A DNA stretch of 64,000 nucleotides from positions 22,456,462 to 22,520,461 of the forward strand of contig CM055895.1 of assembly GCA_029582155.1 (NCBI GenBank), written 5' to 3'. A model generated the notes under the pieces. The model searched no databases, was not told where the DNA came from, and worked only from the letters and a program-made list of their open reading frames with translations. Of the stretch, positions 12,401 to 21,480 are shown piece by piece. This DNA is from Panopea generosa (taxonomy: Eukaryota > Mollusca > Bivalvia > Adapedonta > Hiatellidae). The first letter of the stretch is position 1. The number at the start of each line of letters is the position of its first letter. Made by a program: the position numbers and the translations under genes.

Positions 12401-15400
12401 TTGTTAACTCAAACAGGGTCTTTTAGGATTTTATATCTAAATTTAAACTATTTACAAATGTAAGTAGTTTCGAATTCAAATACCTTTACTGCCATACCTT
12501 TTTCATCCGGACACATGCCCAACGGCTAAAGTGCTTGAAAAATATTTACTAAAATACCCTACAGGGTAAAACAGAACTTGTATACCGACTCAGTTTTAAG
12601 TTTACAATATATATGGTTACAACACATAGCTGTATATGTGTTTTGCGCACAGCACATGCGTACGTACGCGCGTATGCTTGTAGCGTGTAAACTGCCAAGC
12701 AGATTCAATATATAGTTTGGGAAGTGATTTGTTTCACGTAGTTGGAGGATACATTACTTTGTTTCTAAAAGGAAGAATAACTTATCTTATATACGTACAT
12801 ATTGACAGTGAGTAAGTTGAATAGGTGTCGCTGTGAGTGGTGCCCTTTTACTATAACAATCGAGAGAACTAGAATTATCAAATCTGAATTGCTTTGCATG
12901 AGCTTCTGTACCAATGGCGATTGAATAGTTGCTGACTGTATTCCGCTGAGCATTCACTAGTGCGGTGGTATTGATTGTTATGTTACCATTGGTAAAGCAA
13001 CCTGAAAATGAACGAGTTTCACAAATAAATATTGTTTTCAAACCAAGTTATGTCAATTGTGTATTATAATACGAAGGCAGTTTGTTAACGTTACGTTGAT
13101 AAACAACTTATTCCACACCAGATTATGATGTCCAAACGCTTTTATACGCGCTCGGTGGATTGCAATATATATGACTGACCTTTTCAAATAGATAAAATAT
13201 AGTTTATGAAAAGGTTTCTTGACTTGGACGTTTAAAGCCCAACGAGGTAGAAAAAAATAGCCCAGACAGAACTCGTAAACACCATGTTTTTCTGTTCACA
13301 TAAAGGTGACTTTGACTGTTAATGCAAGAGATACTTCCCCAAGGAATAAAAGTGTTGACATAAGAAACATCAGGAACAAAGGATTGTTTTATACTATTAG
13401 CTTTCGTGTGTTGTCATATATTTTTTTGCTGCAGGCAGTGAGAGCAATTAGATTGGTTCCAGTCATTTTTTTGCTGCAGGCAGTGAAATCACATAGATTG
13501 GTTCCAGTCATTTTTTGCTGCAGGCAGTGAGAGCAATGAGATTGGTTCCAGTCATAATTCAGATATACGCAGGAATCATTGCAATGAACACATACGTTTT
13601 TTAGAAGTTATGGTTCATTCTCTTCACCGAGTTCATAAAACGTATCGGACTTGTATGGAAAAACCTCATATACTTTGACAATAAACGATTTTTTCAACTT
13701 TATCAGTCGTTGGTAAGACCATAATATTGGCTTTGGAAAGGTTCTGTAATACCCGACCAATCGAAAGAAGAAAATAAAATAAAACTGAATATTTGTACAG
13801 GCGTGCCACAGAAATTGAATCAGAACTTCAGCTCTCCAATAAGCATAGTGAGCAGAGATAAAACAAGACATTAAACATCCTTATACTGGACTACAGCTAG
13901 ACGACAACGAGGCAGTCGTATACAGTATATAAAAAAGTGTTCACAAGATTAAATAATGATGTTGACTACACCAGACTGCTACCATTTACATTGTCAACAA
14001 AAACTGCAATGAGTGGTCACTCATTTAAATGAGAATCCCTCGGGCAAGCAAAGGTATTAAATCACTCAAGTCATCAGCTCTTGGAATCAGCTTCCCGAAT
14101 ATACCGTTGTACTGATATACGCAGCCATGTAGATAGACTCTGACAGTCAATATGACACAGAATAGCTGATATTTATCACATAATTTAAAGTACTGGAGTT
14201 TAATAAACCCATGACATATTTTTGATATTGACCTAAGAATCCTTATTCGGCGTTTTCCGTATAACTCGGCTCTCGTACGTAAAATACCGAAGTACTTTCA
14301 ATTTGCCCGAATATATTGTACTTTTTCGCGTTTTAAATGCTTTTTGCTTGATTTGCCATTTTTTTGTAATGAAAAAAATAATTCACAATTCATTATACGT
14401 AAACATGCATTCCGTGAATTTTAGCACGTTAAATCTGTAGTGATGTTTATCAGGTTAAATATTCCCAATTCATTTATAGGCATAGTTTAACGTTGAAATA
14501 GTAATTAATCAGTTAAAAACTAAAGTCTAAAGTTAATGTTTCAAGTTCCAGAAATCATTTTTTAAATCTATAAAAAAGTACGTTTGGGCAATTGAGTTAT
14601 CGCTTTATACATATGACGCAGCAATGGTACGACAATACAAGACGATGATGACACGATGGTGATGTTCTGCAGCATGATGGTGGCAAAGCGATGAAACGAT
14701 AACACGATTTCTAAAACGTAAAAGTGATTAGCGTATTGTTGTACTATCGCGCTCGTGGTACCGCTTTTTCCTTACCGTGCAGTCGCACTGTCACCATTCT
14801 GATAGTGTGGTATCGCGTTGCCCTGCTGTCGTGCTGTCGTACTATCTTCATTGTGATGTCCTTATGCATGACCGTGCTATCGTTTATTGCCATCGTGACT
14901 CTGTCATTATCGTGATGTTGTTTATCGCCATCGTGACTTTGCCATTGTCGTGTTACCGTTTATCGCCATCGGGACTTTGCCATTGTCGTGCTATCGTTTA
15001 ACGCCATCGTGACTTTGCCATTGTCGTGCTACCGTTTATCGCCATCGGGACTTTGCCATTGTCGTGCTATCGTTTATCGCCATCGTGACTTTGTCATTAT
15101 CGTGATGTTGTTTATCGCCATCGTGACTTTGCAATTGTCGTGTTACCGTTTATCGCCATCGGGACTTTGCCATTGTCGTGCTATCGTTTAACGCCATCGT
15201 GACTTTGCCATTGTCGTGCTACCGTTTATCGCCATCGGGACTTTGCCATTGTCGTGCTATCGTTTATCGCCATCGTGACTTTGTCATTATCGTGATGTTG
15301 TTTAACGCCATCGTGACTTTGCCATTGTCGTGCTACCGTTTATCGCCATCGTAACTTTGCCATTGTCGTGTTACCGTTTATCGCCATCGTGACTTTGCCA

Positions 15401-18400
15401 TTGTCGTGCTATTGTTTATCGCCATCGTGACTTTGTCATTATCGTGATGTTGTTTATCGCCATCGTGACTTTGCCATTGTCGTGCTATCGTTTATCGCCA
15501 TCGTGACCTTGTCATTATCGTGTTGTCGTATCATCTCTGACATGATAGCTTTAAAATATATTTAAAATAATGTAATTTGAATAAAATCATAGTTACTGTA
15601 ATGAATATCGGGTGCTACAGCGAGTGGCGTAGCAGTAGGAAGCGGAGTCGCAGTAGGCGTAGTTGCGGGTGTACTGGTATTGGTTGCCATTGAAGCCTGA
15701 AGCACATAAAACAATATATATGTATATATAGTAATGTTATTCGAATGCTGAAATAGAAATAGGATCTATATATGACATTACACGAGTTATCCTATAAAAA
15801 GATTGCTAAAATTAAAGTAATGAGTTGACCAGAATTGAGTAACTGGTAGGTGTTGTATTGTCTTTACAAATTATAATCCAAGTGTCTGGCTTTGTTGATT
15901 AAGAGCAGTTTTAGTTTTTTTTTAAATACAATTCAATATTTTCTTTAAATAGCTTAACCCGCAGCGTCGGTCTAGTGGCAGAGCGTCCATCTCGCATGTT
16001 GAATATCGTGGGTTCGATCTCCGACTGGGTCATAACAACTGGGTGGGGTGGCATACCATGTGTATTCGGCATGATATTCCAGTATAACAGCGCTTAGTTT
16101 ACTGCCTTAAGTAGACACTGTCACGATATGACTAAAAAGCGAAGGTAAACATCATAAAGCAACAACAAAAACTTTAAATAGCTTAAAATTATTCAAAATG
16201 CCTATTTTGAGTACAGTGCCATGTTAGAGTCCTCGCGAACAGTTGCAGCGATATGGGAAAATGAAGCAATGAAACAACGAACGTGCAATGGTGAACAGTC
16301 GAAACAACGAAGATGAAAGTTCGAAACAATGAAACAACGATGTTTCATACTTTCGACTTTTCATCTCAAAGAATGAAATCAATGGAAAATTCATACCATA
16401 ACACTTTAAAATGAATCAGATGTAAAATCCCAAGTCTTACTGGACCTTACTGAGCAGTTGTTACTCGGAGAGTGTGTGGAGGGTTTGAAGTAAAAAAAAC
16501 AACATTTGATTGATTCTATACAAAGAGAAACATTGCGGCTTGAGTTAAAGGCTTGTTCCCTGACCTTCTACCGATAAATCGGGGACATCAACTATTCATT
16601 GTTAGGACAGGGAACCAGACTATGTGGATTACTGCATCGCATTTTCAATTATTCCAATGTATAGGGAGTAATCGAAATACGTAGAGAGTGGCAACATGTT
16701 GTGTAAAGGCTAGCGATACTATCTCAAACTCTTCAGTTACTCTGGTGTAAGACAGGAAGGAGACATGTGTTACCAACATATTTTCAATGTTGTGGTCTCA
16801 AATCGGTTCAAAGAAAACTTTATATGAGAAAGATTGTAAGTTATGTGTGTAAGGACGATGACTCTACTCAGATTCTTTCTTCTGGGGTCATCTTCTACCA
16901 ATTAAACCTTAAGTGTACTGAATTAGGTATACCTTGAACTATGTCTCAACGACAAAGGATTATACCATAACCGTATAACATTACAGTGTTACAATGTATT
17001 GAGGGATGATGATACGGAATTGAAGTGTTTCTCTGACTGGGCGTGTTCCTTTATGCTGATGAGATTGTATATTTGGTAGCAAATGAACTTGAAATGAAAG
17101 GTGCTTAAACCATTTCTGAATTAAAGAAATTATGAAGACTACGTGTAAAATCACCAAGACTCAATGTAGTTGGGATTTTATTTTCAGAAGCAAGAAAAAA
17201 GAGAAGAGATTGACAGACTTTCTCGAATTTAACTTCAATAAAACTCAACTTTATCTTGCTGTGCCTTTCTTGTCTCAGCAGACATTTTCATTATAGTCAT
17301 ATTTTCTAACACCAAAAAATAAACGTGGTGATCAAGATGCTATCAAAGTTTTATTTTCAGTATATTCAAAAGCAAGTAATTGTTACATATGGGTACACTG
17401 TTCTATCTGTTTGAGAGAATAAATTTCCCAATTAAAAGGTGAAAAATTAGCAAAACAGATACATGTGTTTTCCTCCAAAAGAAGTAGATACGAACCTTAA
17501 ACCTAAGTAATGTAGATGCTATAAGAAACGAATTTCATTATATATTTGATTGTGTCTATTTTATTTTAGATAGAAAGAAATACATATCAAAGGAGAATTG
17601 AATTTTCAAGATTTTATTTCAAATGGCAAAAAAATACTTTTTTTTTAAATTAGCTACTATTGTATAAAATATTATGTACATTACGAAAAATAACAATTAT
17701 TGCTAATTGCATGGATGAGGAAATATTTAAACGATTTACAGGGTATGCTGTTAACCTTGGAATTATCGCGAGCGGGTCAAAGCCTATGGTGGCTTACAAC
17801 AATTTCTGATCCAGATATCTACATATAAATACAGTATATGTCAAAATATCTTATCTATAAATAGAAATGTCAATTTATTTTATGCATGAATAATAACAAA
17901 TATATTGTAAATTATGTGTAAACCCGTCATGTGAATACACTTACGTATGAATCATTATATTGTATTATGGTGATTAACTGAACAGTTTAAATCGATACAA
18001 GTATATATGTCTTTAAATATGCATCAGTTGTTTTAGAAATCGTTCAATAACTGAAAATCATCAATAGTTGTATTTATCAGTTCATTATCTCTGTTCTGTT
18101 AAAGATGCAACACCTATAACTTTCTGTTCAGCAAATAATGGAAAGTTTATTGAATCACAAAGAGGAAGGTCCCATTCGAAGATAATGGTTGATTTCGTCC
18201 TTGTAGTTTATCTTATTGATGAGACATTTTCCCTTTTATTCGTCAATGTTTTAGCATAACCCGATACTGGCCAATGAGGGTTTTTATCGCGGGTTAACAA
18301 AATAAAGAATTTTACACAACAGATAAGGTATTGAACAGAATATCCATGATAAATGATGTTTGATGAAAATGTGCAGTTGTATTGCTAAGATCGAAAAAAA

Positions 18401-18522
18401 TTGGGCGATATAGGTTATGCCTTTTTAACGTCGCGTATTGTTTTGGATCTCAAGGATGGAAGATTAATTTTGTTTATATCTGGTTTTATTATCTCTTTAA
18501 TTTAACTCAGCCTTTATTATTA

Positions 18523-18597
<75 letters not shown>

Positions 18598-18952
18598 TAT
18601 CATCATTATCATCACCATCATCATCAGCATCAACAACAACATCATCAATATCATTATCGCTATATTACGAAAGTTTTCATAAAAAACATATTATGTATAT
18701 AATAATATCCGGCGACTTCATGTTTTGTTCCAAATAAACGGAAACCATATTCTTAAAATGTTTAATGATTTTATGATTGATATTTTATTTCCTCCAATGG
18801 TGTGGATGTAACATAATCGCTAAAGTTTTCGGAGTCTTGTTAGAGGTCAGGATACCGATAAAGTGAAAAAGTGACTTTTAATTTAATATAATCAATGTTT
18901 ATACATTACATACTTGAACTGTAAACAACAATATAAGAAGTATTTGCTTCAT
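3397..18952 (-). CDS. Zona pellucida (ZP) domain secreted protein, gene A (spliced, complete)
   Basis: Nine coding exons (listed separately) join in consistent phase to give about 354 residues. Order: signal peptide (about 1-15), Thr/Pro-rich linker (18-45), ZP-N (cysteines 48, 95, 112, 143), ZP-C (cysteines 217, 272, 277, 282), consensus furin site GRKRRS (293-298), acidic propeptide, and a short hydrophobic tail (MCLLVLAFLKLQ) at the stop. Eight cysteines, RVCP near the end of ZP-C and the furin site after it are the family pattern. ZP proteins polymerise into extracellular filaments such as egg coats and apical matrices; the C-terminal propeptide blocks premature assembly until furin cuts. 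Several N-glycosylation sites are visible (for example NIT, NSS, NIS, NCT). All splice sites are GT-AG. Which matrix it serves cannot be told from sequence. A paralogue lies at 57.3-63.9 kb. Confidence 0.88.
4205..4349 (-). CDS. ZP gene A, exon 9: furin site and propeptide
   Basis: 145 bp, phase 0 in and phase 1 out; acceptor TTATAATTAG, donor GTCAGT. It encodes AVGRKRRSADNH, a consensus furin cleavage site, followed by VKTTYRILHKDETDTENAPG. The paralogous exon at 57313-57526 shows GRRRRS and TTFRVTERDE with the same donor sequence, which confirms frame and exon end. Confidence 0.88.
5301..5697. repeat. Inverted repeats of about 37 bp flanking a SINE
   Basis: The left arm (5301-5338) contains AATACCATATTAGTGTCT and the right arm (5661-5697) its inverse, AGACACTAATATGGTATG, with further similarity on both sides. 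Between the arms is a tRNA-derived SINE on the minus strand. This looks like a short inverted-repeat element into which a SINE inserted. It lies in the intron between exons 8 and 9 of ZP gene A. Confidence 0.55.
5440..5652 (-). mobile_element. tRNA-derived SINE, family P copy
   Basis: Read on the minus strand it shows an A box in TGGTCCAGTGGTAGATCA, a B box in GTGGGTTCGATCCTCC, then the family signature CGACTATGTGTG and a tail related to TGCAAGAACTTGTTTC. Five other copies with the tRNA region and two 3' fragments occur in the window. A separate small hairpin (ACAAGGAC paired with GTCCTTGT, 5373-5402) lies just beyond its tail. Confidence 0.8.
5928..6078 (-). CDS. ZP gene A, exon 8: ZP-C core
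   Basis: 151 bp, phase 2 in and phase 0 out; acceptor AAATTTTCAG, donor GTAAGT. It encodes ATLYAIKFSDSNSVTLECNV followed by RVCPHRNC, the classic end of the ZP-C half with three cysteines. The paralogous exon at 59295-59442 is alignable through its whole length. Confidence 0.9.
6079..8991 (-). other. Intron 7 of ZP gene A, non-repeat part
   Basis: Apart from the trinucleotide array at 7785-8790 I recognise no exon here. GGGCCCTATATCACCC near 6709 resembles the start of the repeat at 225 but the body does not match. A tandem pair of ATGGGGGCGGAGCATATAAG sits near 6169-6210. Otherwise AT-rich intron. Confidence 0.5.
7785..8790. repeat. Trinucleotide array, (ATT)n grading into (AGT)n/(AGC)n
   Basis: About 1 kb of imperfect trinucleotides: a short ATT/ATC part, then mostly AGT with AGC, GGT and AAG variants. 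Long open frames on both strands (polyleucine on minus, polyvaline on plus) are artefacts of the period of three. It lies in intron 7 of ZP gene A, about 200 bp downstream of exon 7. Confidence 0.95.
8992..9067 (-). CDS. ZP gene A, exon 7: start of ZP-C second strand region
   Basis: 76 bp, phase 1 in and phase 2 out; acceptor CATTTTCAG, donor GTGAGT. It encodes YYILPDNCTAISG, the conserved Cys-Thr-Ala of the ZP-C half, and ends LLLIG. The paralogous exon at 62943-63021 reads DYILPVSCTADDG and ends TLLSKG. Confidence 0.9.
9383..9419. repeat. (CT)n microsatellite
   Basis: A pure CT dinucleotide run of about 36 bp. Immediately after it, 9430-9540 matches part of the interspersed repeat at 45858-46330 (shared CCTTTCAAC and TATCCCTTTCC), so this is a fragment of that family. 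Confidence 0.85.
9638..9753 (-). CDS. ZP gene A, exon 6: ZP-N/ZP-C junction
   Basis: 116 bp, phase 2 in and phase 1 out; acceptor ATATTTACAG, donor GTGAGT. It encodes SPQPFTKQPTFSLTMTINPA and then YVGEKMTLSI. The exon of gene B at 63804-63919 is also exactly 116 bp and reads QLQMSIQPSPATVGDELTLT, so the family and reading frame are secure. Confidence 0.9.
10446..10472. repeat. (ACGC)n microsatellite
   Basis: Six to seven ACGC units inside intron 5 of ZP gene A. The rest of 9754-10600 is AT-rich intron with nothing recognised. Confidence 0.85.
10640..11118. repeat. GC-rich minisatellite, unit about 51 bp
   Basis: About nine imperfect units built from CAGTGTCCTGGGGAGTCCCG alternating with GAGTGTCTGTCCCGAG. 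It is much more GC-rich than its surroundings and lies in intron 5 of ZP gene A, ending about 150 bp downstream of exon 5. The frames of 105-169 codons over it have no support as protein. Confidence 0.9.
11268..11434 (-). CDS. ZP gene A, exon 5: second half of ZP-N
   Basis: 167 bp, phase 0 in and phase 2 out; acceptor TTTATATAG, donor GTGAGT. It encodes GQPVYVYLMQDKSSLVIGGK, then FHEYNISCHL with the fourth ZP-N cysteine and a glycosylation site. Aromatic and basic spacing fits ZP-N strands. The matching exon of gene B lies beyond the right edge of the window. Confidence 0.85.
11785..11985 (-). mobile_element. tRNA-Leu-like SINE, family L copy
   Basis: On the minus strand it starts CCCCATGGCCGAGTGGCC (A box) and has a perfect B box in TAGGTTCGAGTCCCGC, followed by AGTCACTTGCGGAGG and GGTTCTACTCAGATTCATTC, ending with TGAGGTCTTCCTACACC. 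It lies in intron 4 of ZP gene A. Related copies or fragments: 44555-44752, 46625-46745, 52810-53030, 16845-16915 and probably 60075-60245. Confidence 0.85.
12799..13001 (-). CDS. ZP gene A, exon 4: first half of ZP-N
   Basis: 203 bp, phase 1 in and phase 0 out; acceptor CATTTTCAG, donor GTACGT. It encodes CFTNGNITINTTALVNAQ, later SSSLDCYSKR and QLTHCQY. Three cysteines and alternating hydrophobic strands fit ZP-N. The frame joins exon 3 at a split serine codon and exon 5 at a codon boundary. Three N-glycosylation sites are visible (NIT, NTT, NSS). Confidence 0.87.
13423..13555. repeat. Short tandem repeat, unit about 45 bp, three copies
   Basis: Three copies of a unit containing TTTTTTGCTGCAGGCAGTGA and GATTGGTTCCAGTCAT, with GCTGCAGG at 13428, 13473 and 13517. 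Intron 3 of ZP gene A. Confidence 0.85.
13600..14160 (+). mobile_element. Decayed LINE remnant, end of reverse transcriptase region
   Basis: Plus-strand reading frames, broken by several stops and shifts, retain patterns typical of the C-terminal part of CR1/Jockey-type LINE proteins: LYQSLVRP, then TTARRQRGSR, LPFTLSTKTAMSGHSFK, and a final SWNQLPEYTV. This order (thumb region, LRGD-like block, HSFKL block, SWNxLP block) is characteristic. The 5' end of the element is missing. It lies in intron 3 of ZP gene A. Clade not certain. Confidence 0.65.
14867..15535. repeat. Minisatellite, unit 38 bp, about 17 copies
   Basis: Units of the form CGTTTATCGCCATCGTGACT followed by TTGCCATTGTCGTGCTAT, with variants that alternate (GTGATGTTG, GTGTTAC), suggesting a higher-order pattern. 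A degenerate lead-in begins near 14610. It ends about 60 bp downstream of exon 3 of ZP gene A, inside intron 3. Confidence 0.92.
15597..15696 (-). CDS. ZP gene A, exon 3: Thr/Pro-rich linker
   Basis: 100 bp, phase 0 in and phase 1 out; acceptor ATGTGCTTCAG, donor GTAACT. It encodes ASMATNTSTPATTPTATPLP and then TATPLAVAPDIHY, a mucin-like linker suited to O-glycosylation between the signal peptide and ZP-N. The internal ATG is not the start: exon 2 supplies a proper signal peptide in frame. Confidence 0.82.
15957..16178 (+). mobile_element. tRNA-derived SINE, family V copy
   Basis: The A box lies in GTCGGTCTAGTGGCAGAGCG and the B box in GTGGGTTCGATCTCCG. A central module follows (GGGTGGCATACCATGTG, CGGCATGATATTCCAGTATA, ACAGCGCTTA), and the copy ends in an A/CAA-rich tail. 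The same family is at 43905-44210, in part at 48780-48890, and gave rise to the 70-bp array at 60470-62011. Confidence 0.85.
16245..16375. repeat. GAAACAACGA-rich inverted repeat block
   Basis: Repeated GAAACAACGA words are followed by the inverse words TTTCGACTTTTCATC, so the block can fold back on itself. It is probably part of a small non-autonomous element; ends not defined. Confidence 0.4.
16376..18510. other. Intron 2 of ZP gene A, mostly unassigned
   Basis: AT-rich sequence. The only recognisable item is a fragment at 16845-16915 with GACTCTACTCAGATTCTTTC and TCATCTTCTACCAATTAAAC, a piece of SINE family L. No exon or other gene is visible on either strand. Confidence 0.5.
18511..18655. 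repeat. (ATT)n microsatellite after a LINE-type 3' end
   Basis: The array starts after CAGCCTTTATTATTATCATT, the same junction that precedes the ATT arrays at 58968 and 62418, and grades into ATC and CAA units. The open frame across it is a repeat translation. Confidence 0.85.
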
Positions 18953-19021
18953 TTTAGTGGTTAATCCAAGCAAATGTGTTGACTGAATGATCTCTCCAAA
19001 ACAGATGTTCCTCAAATAAAC
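18914..19021 (-). CDS. ZP gene A, exon 2: start codon and signal peptide
   Basis: The acceptor TCTTCTTTACAG opens a 108-bp exon with donor GTATGT. The first ATG in the exon (18950-18952, context ACTAAAATGA) begins MKQILLILLFTVQ and leaves in phase 0. Joined to exon 3 this gives a signal peptide with a basic N region, hydrophobic core and a likely cut near Ala-Ser-Met-Ala. No earlier ATG lies in the exon, so the start is well supported. Confidence 0.8.
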
Positions 19022-19094
19022 CTGTAAAGAAGATGAAGAACGACATTTTATATCAATATTTAGTTAAAAATAATCAAATTTATTTCAGCAAGAT

Positions 19095-19290
19095 TGCGAT
19101 ATAAGCGAGTACTGATTGATGTTTTAGAGGCCTTCTGTGCAAGACTGGGATCGATCCCTCAACCTCTCATGTGCGTGTGCTTAGCACTGGTTCTACACAG
19201 GAAGATTTCATGTGTGATTTGTCTTAGTTGTACAAACTTGTTTCATAATCAATATATTCAAAAACAACTTGAATTTGAAGTTAAATTTAT
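19095..19290 (+). mobile_element. SINE family P, degraded 3' portion
   Basis: Retains GGGATCGATCCCTCAACC, CTTAGCACTGGTTCTACACA, TGTGTGATTTGTCTTAGTTG and ACAAACTTGTTTCATAATCA, the order seen in the fuller copy at 59860. It lies in intron 1 of ZP gene A. Confidence 0.65.
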
Positions 19291-19768
19291 TCAAAGCGTA
19301 TTCATCATTTTAAAATTATTATTCTTTAAAAATGTTTAATTTCAATACCAATATTTTCTTAAAACACAATATTTATTTAATCATTAATTTAATCATCAAT
19401 TAAACATTTATTAATCTTTTAAAGCTGCATCAAATATTTCCTAAAAATGGGCATTAACTAGTGCTTCTATTAATTGTCAAATTTGTATTATTTGGTTTTA
19501 AGTACCTTTTAGACGGAAGTCAAGATAACGATGGGTATTCAACTTTTATATAAACAAAATGTAAGAAAATTGTAACAATTATATGTGATTAGAAGAAACT
19601 GATATTTTACGAGTTCTATATTGTCTCTTAGAATTCTTTTTAGAATAGCATATGTTATGTAATGCAAATGTTCTATGTTGTTGTACATTGATGAGACATG
19701 AATTAATAAATATATACATTACTAACAATGCATTTTAACAGCCGCGATTAATTAAAATAAACAATTAC

Positions 19769-19842
19769 CTTTGATTTAAACGCCTCCTTGGATGGTTAGA
19801 GATTATAAACAGTGAAGCCAGTTACACGTCGGCAGTTGTAAT
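19769..19842 (-). other. ZP gene A, exon 1: predicted 5' UTR
   Basis: A non-coding exon is inferred from a TATA box at 19868-19874 and a donor AAATCAAAGGTAATTG whose GT starts at 19768. The start point near 19842 is set by the usual distance of about 30 bases from TATA. There is no ATG in the stretch. Confidence 0.55.
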
Positions 19843-19867
19843 AAGGAGCGCTCTTCTGCACGGTGTG

Positions 19868-19874
19868 TTATATA
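19868..19874 (-). promoter_or_regulatory. TATA box of ZP gene A
   Basis: TATATAA on the minus strand (context GCTTAACGTATATAACACAC) sits about 100 bases upstream of a splice donor and 850 bases upstream of the signal-peptide exon. TATA promoters suit a strongly regulated, tissue-restricted gene, as expected for a secreted matrix protein; this is inference. Confidence 0.5.
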
Positions 19875-20054
19875 CGTTAAGCAAGTCAATTTATCATTGC
19901 TTCCACGAAAAAGTTAAATATAACATTGATAGGTGATGGAATACCTTGACATTATCGATAGTGTGATGTTTCGGCATTTATCAAATTGTACTTGACATAT
20001 TTATGGTTTGTAGGATATAAATAACATTCGTGAATGTAAAATAAAATAAAAATT

Positions 20055-20078
20055 CTACTACTACTACTACTAAGAACC

Positions 20079-20127
<49 letters not shown>

Positions 20128-20134
20128 TTACTCT

Positions 20135-20173
<39 letters not shown>

Positions 20174-20200
20174 CAGCAGTAGTAGCAGCAGTAGTAGTAC
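20055..20200. repeat. Inverted trinucleotide array (CTA)n–(TAG)n
   Basis: CTA units (20055-20069 and 20082-20127) are followed by a 7- to 9-base spacer (CTTACTCTT) and then by TAG/AGT units to about 20200. The two halves are complementary and can form a long hairpin. It lies about 190 bp upstream of the ZP gene A TATA box. Confidence 0.93.
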
Positions 20201-20579
20201 TAATGTTGACCGCCATGAACAAAAATCGAGCAAAATGTTGAATAAGATAAACTTGTTTAGTTTAGTTTGAACTTGTTACATAATGGCCATTAAACTAACA
20301 GGTTTGGCAGCTCGAACCGAAATATCTGTCGTGACCAATCCCAGGACAACATTTTAAATTCGACGATCAGAATCAGGGTCAAATGTCATAGTAATTTTGT
20401 CGATACTTTAAACTATAGGACATTTCTCACAAATAGTTCTCATGTCAAGGCAATGTAGTGCAACTAAACGCTAGGTTCGTATCTTCAAAATTGTGATAAA
20501 AAGTTTCGGTCAAAGGTACCCTTATACGTCCTGGTATTTTGTAATACTTTATATCATGATTGTAATTTAGCAAATACCA

Positions 20580-21480
20580 AACGGATTTCAATACAAACTT
20601 TCCTGACCAGGCAATCCTGGTCATGCTTTTGGGTCAAGGTCACAATGTTGTAGGCTTAGAATTTAACCACAACGGCAGAAAGTTTGAAACTTCACACAAA
20701 GGGTCTCCACTAATTGGCAATGGGTCACACCTAACTATTCGTGTTTACCAATTTGATTTCCAACATATCATCACTCTTCAAGCGGCTGTCGAGCAGGACG
20801 GACGTCTCCTGGGCAAGCTCCAGCCTTCTAAGTGGGTCACGGTCCCTCCACGTTTACATGGAGGGATTTTTAACCTATCATCGTTTTTATGTTTTTAACG
20901 TGGTGTTAAAAAGGGTCGTTTTGAAAAATCTACAAGAATCAACATGCTACAGCTACTCCAAGAAACATCTTTTGACGGGAACCTCCATATCCACAGAATC
21001 AACTTAGTCTTCAAGAATCATCTTTTAAACAGCTTATCTACTAGAATCTTCTAGAATCTTCATCGTCGGGCTACTCGTCTGTTTGACAGCTTCGGTCTCA
21101 AATCGCTTTAACGCAATGCTTCAAGCTCAGCGGGTTGAGATTGACCCAGTCAACAGCAACTTTAAACTCGACAACAGCATGGAAGATGAAACATCATATC
21201 GCCAAGAACCAGCCTAGAGAATAATCATCTTATCCAGCCAGTGGTGCAACACCGGGAGGAGTAGCGAACCTGCCGATGCTGTCCACTGGCATCGTAATCT
21301 TCTTATCCTGCTCGCCAAAAAGCCTAGAGCTAAGTGCGAGGGTAAATAAACACTTAACAGTCAGTCAGATTTCCAACACAAAGTTTATACTAATATATTT
21401 AACTTTGGTGTGTGCATGACTTCAAAATGGCACACGACAATGTTGAAATCGTCTTTTTACACAGGTTCACGTAGTAAAGA
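20580..21480. other. Unassigned GC-richer block
   Basis: This block is less AT-rich than its surroundings. It starts with a palindromic CTGACCAGGCAATCCTGGTC and has short open frames. The best is a possible exon after TTTTAAACAG (21025) that reads IFIVGLLVCLTASV, a membrane-like stretch, then NRFNAMLQAQRVEIDPVNS, and stops at 21217. I recognise no family. It could be a repeat consensus fragment or the last exon of an unknown gene. Confidence 0.3.

Noticed and set aside
20623-21007. Overlapping frames of 88-91 codons
   Set aside because: Neither shows a domain or splice structure. The sequence around CTGACCAGGCAATCCTGGTC looks repeat-derived.
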